From: Rhodospirillaceae bacterium
GTDB taxonomy: Bacteria > Pseudomonadota > Alphaproteobacteria > Rhodospirillales > Casp-alpha2
DNA: 64,000 bases
Direction of reading: 5' to 3'
NCBI GenBank assembly: GCA_016845145.1
Contig: JAERTE010000146.1
Coordinates: 152,951-216,950 of the forward strand
The notes under the pieces are model-generated. The model did no database searches and was not told the DNA's origin. It worked only from the letters and a program-made list of their open reading frames with translations. Shown piece after piece: positions 26,589 through 33,570 of this stretch. Numbering within the stretch: position 1 is the stretch's first letter; every line of letters starts with the position of its first letter. A program made the position numbers and the translations under genes.

Positions 26589-27092
26589 ATGCCCGCTGAT
26601 CCCGCCCCGAATGCCAAGAAAATGACTATTATCGTCACCAAGGGAACCCTTGATTGGGCGTATCCACCATTCATTCTGGGGACCACCGGTGCCGCTATGG
26701 ATGTGGACGTGACGATGTTCTTCACCTTCTATGGTTTGCAGCTCCTTAAGAAGGATGTCAGCCATCTACAGATTTCCACACTGGGAAACCCCGGTATGGA
26801 AATGCCGATGATGGGTATGCATATGCAAATGCCGAACCTAGTTTCGACGATCCCTGGTGTTGATGCCGCGTGCACCAAGATGATGAAGAACATGATCAAG
26901 AAAAAGGGTGTGGCGTCCATCGAAGAGCTGCGTGAGATCGCCATTGAGGGCGACGTCAAAATGGTCGGCTGTCAAATGACCATGGATCTGTTCGAATGGT
27001 CACAAGACGATATGATCGATGGGATCGAAATCGGCGGCGCCGCGACCTATATGGGCGAAGCGCTTGAATCGGACATCAATCTCTATATCTAA
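26589..27092 (+). CDS. dsrE2: DsrE/DrsH-family sulfur-carrier-like protein (DsrE2 type)
   Basis: A protein of 167 residues of the DsrE/DsrF/DrsH-like family. It shows the first strand MTIIVTKGTLDWAYPPFI, the TMFFTFYGLQLLKK strand-helix, a Met-rich loop (about 70-82), and the conserved cysteine in VKMVGCQMTMD (Cys128), the site that carries persulfide sulfur in related proteins. DsrE2-type proteins work with TusA and rhodanese in cytoplasmic sulfur transfer to oxidation pathways. AGGAGA precedes the ATG. The next gene is a SqrR/BigR-like regulator, and the preceding gene a sulfur-globule-like protein, which supports a role in sulfur handling. Confidence 0.88.
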   Translation: MPADPAPNAKKMTIIVTKGTLDWAYPPFILGTTGAAMDVDVTMFFTFYGLQLLKKDVSHLQISTLGNPGMEMPMMGMHMQMPNLVSTIPGVDAACTKMMKNMIKKKGVASIEELREIAIEGDVKMVGCQMTMDLFEWSQDDMIDGIEIGGAATYMGEALESDINLYI

Positions 27093-27151
27093 ACTCCGCA
27101 TTCGAACCAGCCTGTAGGGCGCGGTTTGCTTGACTTCCATAGGCTGTCCTC

Positions 27152-27175
27152 CTATGTTCATAGTTATGAACATAG
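27152..27175. promoter_or_regulatory. Operator overlapping the start of the ArsR-family gene
   Basis: Two perfect 11-base arms, CTATGTTCATA (27152-27162) and TATGAACATAG (27165-27175), are separated by two bases and contain the proposed start codon at 27166. A winged-helix dimer bound here would block both transcription and translation of the gene, so autoregulation is very likely. Confidence 0.8.
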
Positions 27176-27501
27176 AAGATATGGACGTGGAAAAAATTCA
27201 GGCGAAGGCGGAAACCGTCAGCGATCTGATGAAGGTACTTTCTTCCAAAAACCGGTTGATGATCCTCTGCCAGTTGGTGGATGGCGAAGCCAAGGTTGGC
27301 GATTTGGCCGGGCGTTTGGGATTGCGCGACCAGGCCATGTCACAGCAATTGGCGTTGCTTCGCAAAGACGGTTTGGTGCAGACCCGCCGCGAGGGACAGA
27401 TGATTTTCTATTCCCTTGCTGATGAGAACACCAAGCGCTTGTTGGGCTCGATCTACGAGATTTTCTGTGATGACGAGGCTGGAGACGGCCCGCGTTGCTA
27501 A
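27166..27501 (+). CDS. ArsR-family repressor of the SqrR/BigR persulfide-sensing type
   Basis: A winged-helix protein of 111 residues with the ArsR recognition helix (DQAMSQQLALLRKDGLV) and wing (TRREGQMIFYSL). Cys35 (MILCQLVDGE) and Cys101 (YEIFCDD) are 66 residues apart, the same spacing as the sulfur-bridging pair Cys41/Cys107 described for SqrR, so a sulfane-sulfur or H2S-derived signal is likely. Cys111 is the last residue. The start is uncertain among ATGs at 27154, 27166 and 27181 because none has a good ribosome site. It lies 70-odd bases after dsrE2 and has a near-ideal operator over its start. Confidence 0.88.
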   Translation: MNIEDMDVEKIQAKAETVSDLMKVLSSKNRLMILCQLVDGEAKVGDLAGRLGLRDQAMSQQLALLRKDGLVQTRREGQMIFYSLADENTKRLLGSIYEIFCDDEAGDGPRC

Positions 27502-27534
27502 CGTGGTTCTTTTAATCACGGGTTAATACGAAAT

Positions 27535-27574
27535 CGGCCGCACTGGGGAAGCCCGGTGCGGCCGTCTCGATTTA
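27535..27574. terminator. Bidirectional terminator between the ArsR and HhH genes
   Basis: A 13-base-pair stem with one T-G pair (CGGCCGCACTGGG with CCCGGTGCGGCCG, loop GAAG) at 27535-27564. The plus side continues TCTCGATTTATT and the minus side GATTTCGTATT, so it may serve both converging genes. Confidence 0.75.
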
Positions 27575-27588
27575 TTGCCGGGTGGCTG

Positions 27589-28656
27589 TCAGCTGCCGAC
27601 CTCATTCTCCGTGTCAGACGTCATTTGCCGCGCCTGCGGATAGGTGTAGGGATATTGGGCGTAACCCCATGCCGGGTGTTGCGCGCCATAGCCAAGGTAG
27701 CGTTGGTTCATGGAGAACCCAAAGGAAGCAGCGGCCTCTCCGCTTCCCTGCGACCAATCCGATAGGCCGGCCGAGTGGCGCCAAGCCCGCAGCCTTGCCG
27801 TCTGGGCAGCTCTTGCAGCCTCCATTTCTTCGCGTGCTTGTTTCCGGGTTTCATCTAACCATGCTTTCCGGGCCTGGCGTTGGTTGTTCCGGTATTCCCG
27901 CATCGCAGTCATTTCTTTTTCACGTTCGGCGCGCCAAGTTTGATGACGCTGCTTCGCTTGGTCTCGCATGGATTTGGTGTATTCGGAAAAAACGCGGTGG
28001 CGCTCGCGCATGGTCTCGAACCTGCGTTCAACGGACATCAGGTGGGTGTTGTCCATTCGGGTTTCTGCGCCTTTTGTTGCCGCGTCGTCCGCCGCCATTT
28101 GAGCCATCGCACCGGATTGAGGTGTGGCGGCGTTGTCGTCTTTGATGGGGCCGACAACTGTTTCGGGGGCAAGGGGTTTCGTTCCAGTTGGTCGTGCTTC
28201 AGCAGTTTGTGTCGTGGCGGGTGCGATTCTATCGGTTTCGCTCGCGGTATGCTGGATCGGCAGCAACGGTCCCTTCAGTGCATCCAGAGAAACCCAGTCC
28301 GGCAAACTTTCGTTGTTTGTTATGCCAATGCCAATGGCGCCAATCACTAGTGCAGCCGCAGCAGCCCAGGCTACTTTGCGAACAGGAAATGTTTTCTGCG
28401 ATGCTGGCGGGGCGACAGTTTTGGTTTCAACGGATTTTTCCATACTCTCTTCTTCGGCGTTCGATGCCTCCGCTACCATCTCCTTGGCATCGTCAATCAG
28501 GCGCTGGCCGCGTGCGGCGCCAAAGCCTTTGACTTCACTCAGCGCTTCGGGCGTCGATGCGGCGATGTCTTCCACCGACTTAAAACCCGCGTCACGTAAA
28601 GAATCTGCGGTTTTTCCGCCGATGCCAGGCAATTCAGTAATACTCGTCTCACTCAT
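27589..28656 (-). CDS. HhH-domain membrane protein with coiled coil and sulfur-globule-like tail
   Basis: A protein of 355 residues with an unusual domain order. Residues 1-60 are a helix-hairpin-helix pair (ITELPGIGGKTADSL and EVKGFGAARGQRLID) as in DUF4332/Rad51-N-type modules. One membrane helix follows at about 94-113. Then come a Pro/Ala linker, a highly charged coiled coil (about 207-293), and a Gly/Tyr/Pro-rich end (about 305-341, with SFGFSMNQRYLGYG) recalling the two sulfur-globule-like proteins. Topology suggests the HhH end in the cytoplasm and the coiled coil and tail in the periplasm. I know no characterised protein with this layout; it could link a globule surface to the inner membrane. 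The ATG at 28656 follows AGGAAGG. Confidence 0.78.
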   Translation of the reverse strand: MSETSITELPGIGGKTADSLRDAGFKSVEDIAASTPEALSEVKGFGAARGQRLIDDAKEMVAEASNAEEESMEKSVETKTVAPPASQKTFPVRKVAWAAAAALVIGAIGIGITNNESLPDWVSLDALKGPLLPIQHTASETDRIAPATTQTAEARPTGTKPLAPETVVGPIKDDNAATPQSGAMAQMAADDAATKGAETRMDNTHLMSVERRFETMRERHRVFSEYTKSMRDQAKQRHQTWRAEREKEMTAMREYRNNQRQARKAWLDETRKQAREEMEAARAAQTARLRAWRHSAGLSDWSQGSGEAAASFGFSMNQRYLGYGAQHPAWGYAQYPYTYPQARQMTSDTENEVGS

Positions 28657-28715
28657 AACATAAGCCCTTCCTCATTGATCCGCCGAATGCGGGGGTTCGA
28701 TCCTTTGGAATATAA

Positions 28716-28747
28716 TTATTTGCGAATATACAAAGATTTGCAAATAA
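28716..28747. promoter_or_regulatory. Paired palindromes upstream of the HhH protein gene
   Basis: ATTTGCGAAT (28718-28727) and ATTTGCAAAT (28736-28745) are spaced 18 bases apart and lie within a larger inverted repeat with arms TTATTTGC and GCAAATAA. They sit 60-90 bases before the start of the leftward HhH gene in AT-rich sequence and look like a double operator. The factor is unknown. The rest of the 28657-28958 gap shows no gene. Confidence 0.55.
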
Positions 28748-28905
28748 GTCAACAAAGACAAATAACGGAAGTACGGTCATGAAGATGATCATTTGCTTCG
28801 ATACAGATATCGCCGGGACACGTCCTAGCCGCGGGTTCGTATCGAAAGAATGAATAGGCCGACAATGACGAAACCGCGCACCGAAGAAAGGCCACTTAGT
28901 CGCAC

Positions 28906-28935
28906 TTCCCTTGATCTCGCTATCAGATCAGGGAA
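28906..28935. other. Stem-loop after the response-regulator gene
   Basis: TTCCCT and GATCT pair with AGATC and AGGGAA around a seven-base loop, with one bulged T. It begins 24 bases past the stop of the leftward response regulator but has no U-tract on either side, so termination by it alone is doubtful. Confidence 0.35.
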
Positions 28936-28958
28936 ACGAAAGGGCCTTACAGGAAAGA

Positions 28959-29663
28959 TTAAATCTCGGTTTCGGCTCTCACTATCCGATACCCCGTACC
29001 AGTAACGGTTTCGATCAGTCCTTTGCCGAGTTTCTTGCGCACGCGGCTGACCAGGATGTCGACGGCGCGGAAATTCAGGGGACCGTCCCCGCTGGATACG
29101 GCATCGACAATCTCGTCACGGGTGACCGCCTTTCCCTGCGCGTGATGGAGTGCCACCGTCAAGGCAAACTCGGCAGGCGTCAGATCGAACACGGTACCAT
29201 CGGTAGCGATCACCTCCCGGCGCTCAATATCTAACTTGTGCTCTCCCAGTTGATGGAGACTTCCTTGGCCGTCATCGGCCTCTGTGGCACGACGAATCAC
29301 GGCGCGCAGGCGCGCGGCCAGTTCTTTCGGTTCGACCGGCTTAGTCAAGTAGTCGTCGGCGCCGACATCGAAACTGGCGAGTTTGTCTTCAAGTTCCTCA
29401 CGCGCCGTCACAACAACGATTGGGAGCTTGGAGCGGGCGCGCAGTTTCCTGGCCAGAACGATCCCGTCTTCATCCGGCAGGCCCAGATCCAGGACCACGG
29501 CATCGAAATCATGCGCTTCGACGGTTTGGAAAAACTCCTCGCCGGAGGGAAGCACGGAAACGTCAAAGCCCTCAACGGCCAAAGTTTGGCGAAGAAAATT
29601 CGACTGCCAGATGTCATCTTCAACAACAAGAATACGTTCTTTCGACACCGAACTCGTCCTCAT
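28959..29663 (-). CDS. OmpR/PhoB-family response regulator
   Basis: A protein of 234 residues with a complete receiver (ILVVEDD acidic pocket, phospho-acceptor Asp in VVLDLGLPDEDG, TAREE and the Lys of YLTKPV) followed by an OmpR-type winged helix (about 140-230, with FRAVDILVSRVRKKLGKGLI and VTGTGYRIV). No partner kinase is adjacent, so it is an orphan here. The start at 29663 (MRTSSV) is chosen for the ribosome-like GAGAG upstream and the usual length. An IS6-family element is inserted only about 50 bases upstream, which may have replaced or cut its original promoter. Confidence 0.88.
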   Translation of the reverse strand: MRTSSVSKERILVVEDDIWQSNFLRQTLAVEGFDVSVLPSGEEFFQTVEAHDFDAVVLDLGLPDEDGIVLARKLRARSKLPIVVVTAREELEDKLASFDVGADDYLTKPVEPKELAARLRAVIRRATEADDGQGSLHQLGEHKLDIERREVIATDGTVFDLTPAEFALTVALHHAQGKAVTRDEIVDAVSSGDGPLNFRAVDILVSRVRKKLGKGLIETVTGTGYRIVRAETEI

Positions 29664-29715
29664 ACCGAATTCTCTCGGCAGCATCGCTGCGATTCCGTCC
29701 AAAGTAGAGTACGGC

Positions 29716-29732
29716 GGCATTGTCACGTTAAC
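29716..29732. repeat. Left inverted repeat of the IS6 element
   Basis: GGCATTGTCACGTTAAC; matches the right end perfectly over 17 bases. Confidence 0.88.
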
Positions 29733-29772
29733 GGTGTGAAACTGAATGGTGGCTATAGTCGGCACCGAAATG

Positions 29773-30465
29773 TCATGCGGCCACAGCGTCGGACCAAGAT
29801 TTCAGCACGTCGCTCCGGAATTCCTTCATGGTCATTCGGGAGATGAGATGGCGCTGAGTATTGAAGTGGTTATAGAAGGCGGTGAATGTTGAGAGAAAAC
29901 GCTGTGCAGATTTTGCTGATTTGAAGCGCTGCAGTTTTCGCTCTCGCCGTCGAGTTGGCTGATGCGAGTTTTCCGCACGATTGTTCAAGCGCTTTCCGAC
30001 TAGATGACACGAACTTGGCAAAATGTCTTTAGCGGCCGACATTGTTGCCCGCCATTTGTCTGTGACGACCACATCCGGCGCAACCTGATGTTTTTTAGTC
30101 ACGTGTCGAAGAAACTTAGTAGCAGCCGCTTTGTTGCGGCGCGACTGAAGCAAGATATCCAGCACCTCACCTTCATCATCAACCGCGCGCCAGAGATAGA
30201 ACTGCTTGCCACCAATCTTCAGAAATACTTCGTCGATGTGCCAAGTGGAACTAGGCTTCGGTCGAATGTGTCGTAGCCGTCGTGCATATGATCTGCCGAA
30301 CTTACTCACCCAGCGGCGAATCGTTTCGTATGAGACGTCGATACCACGCTCGGCCAATAGATCCTCCACATCTCGATAGCTCAGTGAAAACCGGAAATAA
30401 AGCCAGACTGCATGCTGAATAATCGTTGGTGGGAACCTGTGGCGGCTATACGAGATGTTTGTCAT
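29773..30465 (-). CDS. IS6-family transposase
   Basis: A DDE transposase of 230 residues that appears intact. It begins with HRFPPTIIQHAVWLYFRFSLSYRDVEDLLAERGI (helical DNA-binding part) and carries the catalytic Asp in WHIDEVFLKIGG, the second in VVTDKWRAT, and the Glu in NRAENSHQPTRRRER. Such enzymes move the element by cointegrate formation. A 5' fragment of a related gene remains at 37628-37788. Confidence 0.9.
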   Translation of the reverse strand: MTNISYSRHRFPPTIIQHAVWLYFRFSLSYRDVEDLLAERGIDVSYETIRRWVSKFGRSYARRLRHIRPKPSSTWHIDEVFLKIGGKQFYLWRAVDDEGEVLDILLQSRRNKAAATKFLRHVTKKHQVAPDVVVTDKWRATMSAAKDILPSSCHLVGKRLNNRAENSHQPTRRRERKLQRFKSAKSAQRFLSTFTAFYNHFNTQRHLISRMTMKEFRSDVLKSWSDAVAA

Positions 30466-30500
30466 TCCACGAAAATATCATACGAGCTCATAGTAAGCCT

Positions 30501-30517
30501 GTTAACGTGACAATGCC
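30501..30517. repeat. Right inverted repeat of the IS6 element
   Basis: GTTAACGTGACAATGCC, the reverse complement of the left end. Confidence 0.88.
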
Positions 30518-30518
30518 A

Positions 30519-30581
30519 TCGGAAGTTGCGCGTGTCATCACCGGTGCGCGCTGGTCGGGCCCGAGGTTCTTTGGGCTATGA
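30519..30581 (+). pseudogene. Last codons of a DUF2924 gene cut by the IS6 element
   Basis: The frame reads SEVARVITGARWSGPRFFGL and stop, matching the end of the intact DUF2924 protein at 33783-34226 (SEIARVITGTRWSGPRFFGL). The stop overlaps the recombinase start, as in the intact copy. Everything upstream has been lost to the IS junction. Confidence 0.85.
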
Positions 30582-32167
30582 GCAAACGTATCCGATGCGC
30601 CATCTACACCCGCAAATCTACCGAAGAGGGGCTGGAGCAGGACTTCAATTCTCTCGATGCCCAGCGCGAAGCTTGCGAGGCATTCATTCAATCCCAACGT
30701 GGACTCGGCTGGGTCGCCCAAAAAAAGCGTTATGACGATGGCGGCATCTCCGGTGGGACCATGGAGCGCCCAGCTTTGCTGGAGTTGCTTGCGGACATTG
30801 AGGCCGGCAAAGTCGACCTCGTCGTCGTTTACAAGGTCGACCGATTGACGCGTTCTTTGATGGACTTCTCGAAGATCATCGAGACCTTCGATGCCAAGGA
30901 GGTGTCCTTCGTCTCCGTCACCCAGCAGTTCAACACCGCCAACTCAATGGGACGGCTCACCCTCAATGTGCTGCTGTCTTTTGCCCAATTCGAGCGCGAA
31001 GTAACGGCCGAGCGCATCCGAGACAAGATCGCGGCGTCGAAGAAGAAGGGGATGTGGATGGGGGGATTGCCGCCGCTTGGCTACGATGCCGTCGACAAGA
31101 AGCTGGTCGTCAATGCTGCGGAAGCGAAGACCGTGCGGTTCCTGTTCGACAACTACCTCAAACTCGGATCGATCCGGAAGCTGAAGGCCGTTGCGGACCG
31201 CGAGGGGATCGTCACCAAACGCCGACAGTACGATGGCCGAACCGCCGGTGCCAAACCGTTCACACGGGGGCATCTCGCGCAGTTGCTGAAGAACCCGATC
31301 TACGTCGGCGATGTGATGCATCGGGGAAAGGTTTATGCCGGTCAACACGACGGTATCGTGACGCGCGAGACTTGGGACGCGGTTCAAAGTATGCTCAATG
31401 GAAACGCTCGGAAACGATGGAGTCCTACCAACAAGGATCATCGATGCCTGCTGACGGGGCTGATCTATGACGAGACTGGTGACCGACTGACATCGACATA
31501 TGCCAGCAAGAAGGGCCGGCGCTACCGATATTACATCTCGAGCCGTCTCGTTGGCGAGCCGAATGCAAAAGACGGCTGGCGGCTGGCTGCTGACGAGATC
31601 GAACGAGCGGTCATGGATGGTGTTATTGCCTTCCTCGCCGATCATGCGCGAACTGCCGTAGCCGCGGTTCATGAGGATGCTGAAGAGAAGATTCGAACAC
31701 TGTTGCACAAGATCGTGGTCGCGCCAGGAAACCTGCGCATTGAAATCTCAAAATCGGGATTGTCCGATCTGACCGATATCGAGCCTGGAGCCGTGCAGTC
31801 TCATGTTGTCGATCTGCCGTTCACCATACGACGCCGTGGCGTCGAGAACAGGATCGTCATACCGGGTTCCGGCAAACCTCTGGCCCCCGACGCCGACTTG
31901 ATCAAGGTCGTCGCGACTGCGCGCGCGTGGTTTACGAGTCTCGCGACGGGTGAAGCCGAAACGATCAAGGATATTGCCCAAACCGAAGATGTTGATCCGG
32001 GGGATGTCAGCCGATTCTTGCCGCTCGCCTTCCTGGCGCCGGATATCGTCGAGGCGATTCTGGACGGCAAACAACCTGTCGAATTGACGGCCGAGAAACT
32101 GAAACGTCTCCGCTCTCTGCCGTATTCGTGGGAAGATCAGCGGAAAGTGCTCGGCTCTTGCGCCTGA
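30578..32167 (+). CDS. Large serine recombinase 1
   Basis: A recombinase of 529 residues. The N-terminal catalytic domain carries the Ser of IYTRKSTEEG and the YKVDRLTRSLMDF and FAQFEREVTAERIRDK segments typical of resolvase/invertase-type large recombinases. The recombinase domain and zinc-ribbon-like region follow, then a C-terminal region ending VSRFLPLAFLAPDIVEAIL. The second copy at 34223-35896 is clearly homologous, with long identical stretches. It probably moved the element it lies in. Its upstream partner gene is destroyed by the IS6 insertion, and the 3' flank resembles that of copy 2. Confidence 0.9.
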   Translation: MSKRIRCAIYTRKSTEEGLEQDFNSLDAQREACEAFIQSQRGLGWVAQKKRYDDGGISGGTMERPALLELLADIEAGKVDLVVVYKVDRLTRSLMDFSKIIETFDAKEVSFVSVTQQFNTANSMGRLTLNVLLSFAQFEREVTAERIRDKIAASKKKGMWMGGLPPLGYDAVDKKLVVNAAEAKTVRFLFDNYLKLGSIRKLKAVADREGIVTKRRQYDGRTAGAKPFTRGHLAQLLKNPIYVGDVMHRGKVYAGQHDGIVTRETWDAVQSMLNGNARKRWSPTNKDHRCLLTGLIYDETGDRLTSTYASKKGRRYRYYISSRLVGEPNAKDGWRLAADEIERAVMDGVIAFLADHARTAVAAVHEDAEEKIRTLLHKIVVAPGNLRIEISKSGLSDLTDIEPGAVQSHVVDLPFTIRRRGVENRIVIPGSGKPLAPDADLIKVVATARAWFTSLATGEAETIKDIAQTEDVDPGDVSRFLPLAFLAPDIVEAILDGKQPVELTAEKLKRLRSLPYSWEDQRKVLGSCA

Positions 32168-32357
32168 AATCCGCAGAAAACAGCCACGGAATGGTGACGG
32201 AAAATGCGAAACAGAGACTTTTGGCGAAAGCCGCCCGAAATGGTGCTGAGACACCGTCTCTCGGCAGCGCATATCGCCCAGACCCCGTCGGAAACCCGCA
32301 GAATTCCGCCGTTATTCTCTACGTCATGGAATGGTGGTCGGTTCGCACCTGGGTGCG

Positions 32358-32392
32358 TGGTGGGGCTAGTAGGACTCGAACTCGCAACCAGA
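32358..32392 (-). other. Degenerate tRNA 3'-end fragment, possible attachment-site remnant
   Basis: This 35-base piece aligns without gaps to 36075-36109, the CCA end, acceptor and T-arm of the intact tRNA, with 29 identities including GGACTCGAAC. No D-arm or anticodon stem is present. It lies at the same place relative to recombinase 1 as the tRNA does relative to recombinase 2, so it may be an old attL/attR. Confidence 0.7.
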
Positions 32393-32522
32393 GACGAATT
32401 AACCTATTGATTTTATTGAAATAATTAGAAGAAGCTTGGTTGGTGAGCCAATTGATCAAAAAGGATTAGCTATTCTTTCGGGAAAAATATTTGAAGCAGG
32501 ATGACTTTAATTGGAAAATTGT

Positions 32523-32557
32523 ACGTAATTATGTTATTATTACGTATATAACGTAAT
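32523..32557. promoter_or_regulatory. Putative operator of the MNT/HEPN pair
   Basis: Three half-sites alternate: ACGTAAT (32523-32529), ATTACGT (32539-32545) and ACGTAAT (32551-32557). The last two form a palindrome with a 5-base spacer, 13 bases before the ATG. The spacing suits the ribbon-helix-helix-like N-terminus of the encoded protein. Confidence 0.65.
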
Positions 32558-32570
32558 TTGAGTTTAGACC

Positions 32571-32990
32571 ATGCCCCTGACACTCAACGTCGACCCACCG
32601 CATGTAACGGCCATTAAGCTGCACGCCAAGAAGACAGGCATGAGCGCGTCGCGCCTTGTCACCCAATTCATCGATGGCCTGACAACAGAAACGCCACCGC
32701 CCTCCCTCGGTGTTGTCATAAAACAGCTGCGGGCCAGTCGTGACAAGTTGATCGCCATGGGGCTCTTAAATGTCGCTGTCTTCGGTTCTGTTGCCCGTGG
32801 AGAAGAGGCGCCGGGAAGCGATATAGATTTGATGGTGAAGGTTTCGGAAGATATGAGCGCCTTTCGTCTGGCGGGCCTTCAGTTTGACTTGCGGGAAATC
32901 CTTGGCGCCCCGGTCGAGCTTGTAACATTGCAAGAATTCAATGAGGGTTTTGATCGTTCCGTGCAGCAGGAGGTGGTCATTGCCTACTGA
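32571..32990 (+). CDS. mntA: MNT-type antitoxin with an N-terminal DNA-binding-like domain
   Basis: A protein of 139 residues. The C-terminal two thirds are a minimal nucleotidyltransferase with FGSVARGEEAPGSDIDLMV (GS-x10-DxD), as in MntA antitoxins that AMPylate and silence HEPN toxins. The first 45 residues (LNVDPPHVTAIKLHAKKTGMSASRLVTQFID) look like a ribbon-helix-helix or CcdA-like DNA-binding region, not part of the usual minimal MntA. That fits the operator just upstream. It overlaps the hepT-like gene by 11 bases. Confidence 0.82.
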   Translation: MPLTLNVDPPHVTAIKLHAKKTGMSASRLVTQFIDGLTTETPPPSLGVVIKQLRASRDKLIAMGLLNVAVFGSVARGEEAPGSDIDLMVKVSEDMSAFRLAGLQFDLREILGAPVELVTLQEFNEGFDRSVQQEVVIAY

Positions 32991-33375
32991 GCGACCGGCC
33001 CAGCGGATTCATGATATTCTGGCGAATATTGCCTCAATTGAAGACTATACGGACGGGCTATCGGAAGCGGATTTTTCCAGTAACCGTATGGTTGTTGATG
33101 CGGTCGAACGATGTCTGGAGCGGATTGCCGAAGCTGCCAGAAAACTTGGCGATCAATTCGATTCTGTTGTCCCAGATGAAGTCGATCTTCATGCCATCCG
33201 CCAATTCGGTAGTGTGCTCCGGCACGACTATGATGCCGTAGATACGAGGATTCTCTGGAATGTCGTTGCGATAGAGCTGCCGAAATTGAAGTCTGCATTT
33301 AAGACCCTGGAAGCGGAGCACCCGATTCCAAAGAAAGAAACCGACGCCGGATTTGATCCATTTTCAGACCTATAA
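32980..33375 (+). CDS. hepT: HEPN (DUF86) toxin of a HEPN-MNT pair
   Basis: An all-helical protein of 131 residues with the DUF86 motif RQFGSVLRHDYDAVD (R-x(4-6)-H ribonuclease-like site). The start is TTG at 32980, six bases after AGGAGG; no ATG is usable. It overlaps the MNT gene, the normal order for type VII toxin-antitoxin modules. HEPN toxins of this type cut or block RNA until AMPylated by the partner. It lies between two recombinase units and probably helps keep the element. Confidence 0.82.
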   Translation: MPTERPAQRIHDILANIASIEDYTDGLSEADFSSNRMVVDAVERCLERIAEAARKLGDQFDSVVPDEVDLHAIRQFGSVLRHDYDAVDTRILWNVVAIELPKLKSAFKTLEAEHPIPKKETDAGFDPFSDL

Positions 33376-33493
33376 ATCCCCGAAAATAAATCCGCTCATT
33401 TACGCTCTTTCCACTGGACTACTGCCGCCAACAGAGCGGTACTGTGGACGTGCGGTGACACCGTTATTTGACCTCCTCGCCACCGTCAGCCCG

Positions 33494-33523
33494 GCCCAGG
33501 CCAATGCCTCGCCGGGCCTGGGC
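33494..33523. other. GC-rich stem-loop before the DUF3489 gene
   Basis: Nine-base arms GCCCAGGCC and GGCCTGGGC enclose a 12-base loop, about 50 bases before the DUF3489 start. It could be an attenuator or a protein-binding site; no T-run follows. Confidence 0.4.
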
Positions 33524-33570
33524 GATGGCGGCGCCGGCATCGGGCTGGCGCCATTGATACGGAGGCAATT

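Larger units (their letters stand above)
29716..30517 (-). mobile_element. IS6-family insertion sequence
   Basis: An element of 802 bases bounded by 17-base inverted repeats GGCATTGTCACGTTAAC (29716-29732 and 30501-30517) and carrying one intact transposase gene. The eight bases outside the two ends differ (AGTACGGC on the left, ATCGGAAG on the right), so there is no target duplication. The right end lies inside a DUF2924 gene, of which only the last codons survive. This suggests that insertion was followed by deletion or recombination between copies. Confidence 0.88.
32168..32570. other. Gap holding a decayed tRNA 3'-end copy and the MNT promoter
   Basis: Just after recombinase 1, bases 32184-32222 resemble 35903-35942 behind recombinase 2 (CCACGGAATGGTGAC versus CCACGGATTGGTGAC, then AACAGAGACTTT in both). 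Further on lie the tRNA-like piece (32358-32392), an AT-rich stretch, and the operator of the MNT gene. No coding frame looks real. Confidence 0.5.

Noticed and set aside
12606..28656. Magnetosome island
   Set aside because: A dynamin, ParA and TPR proteins recall organelle genes, but no mam or mms family protein (MamA, MamB, MamK, MamE and others) is recognisable.
33494..33523. Rho-independent terminator of the HEPN gene
   Set aside because: The stem is strong but no T-run follows and the DUF3489 start is close; listed as a stem-loop only.
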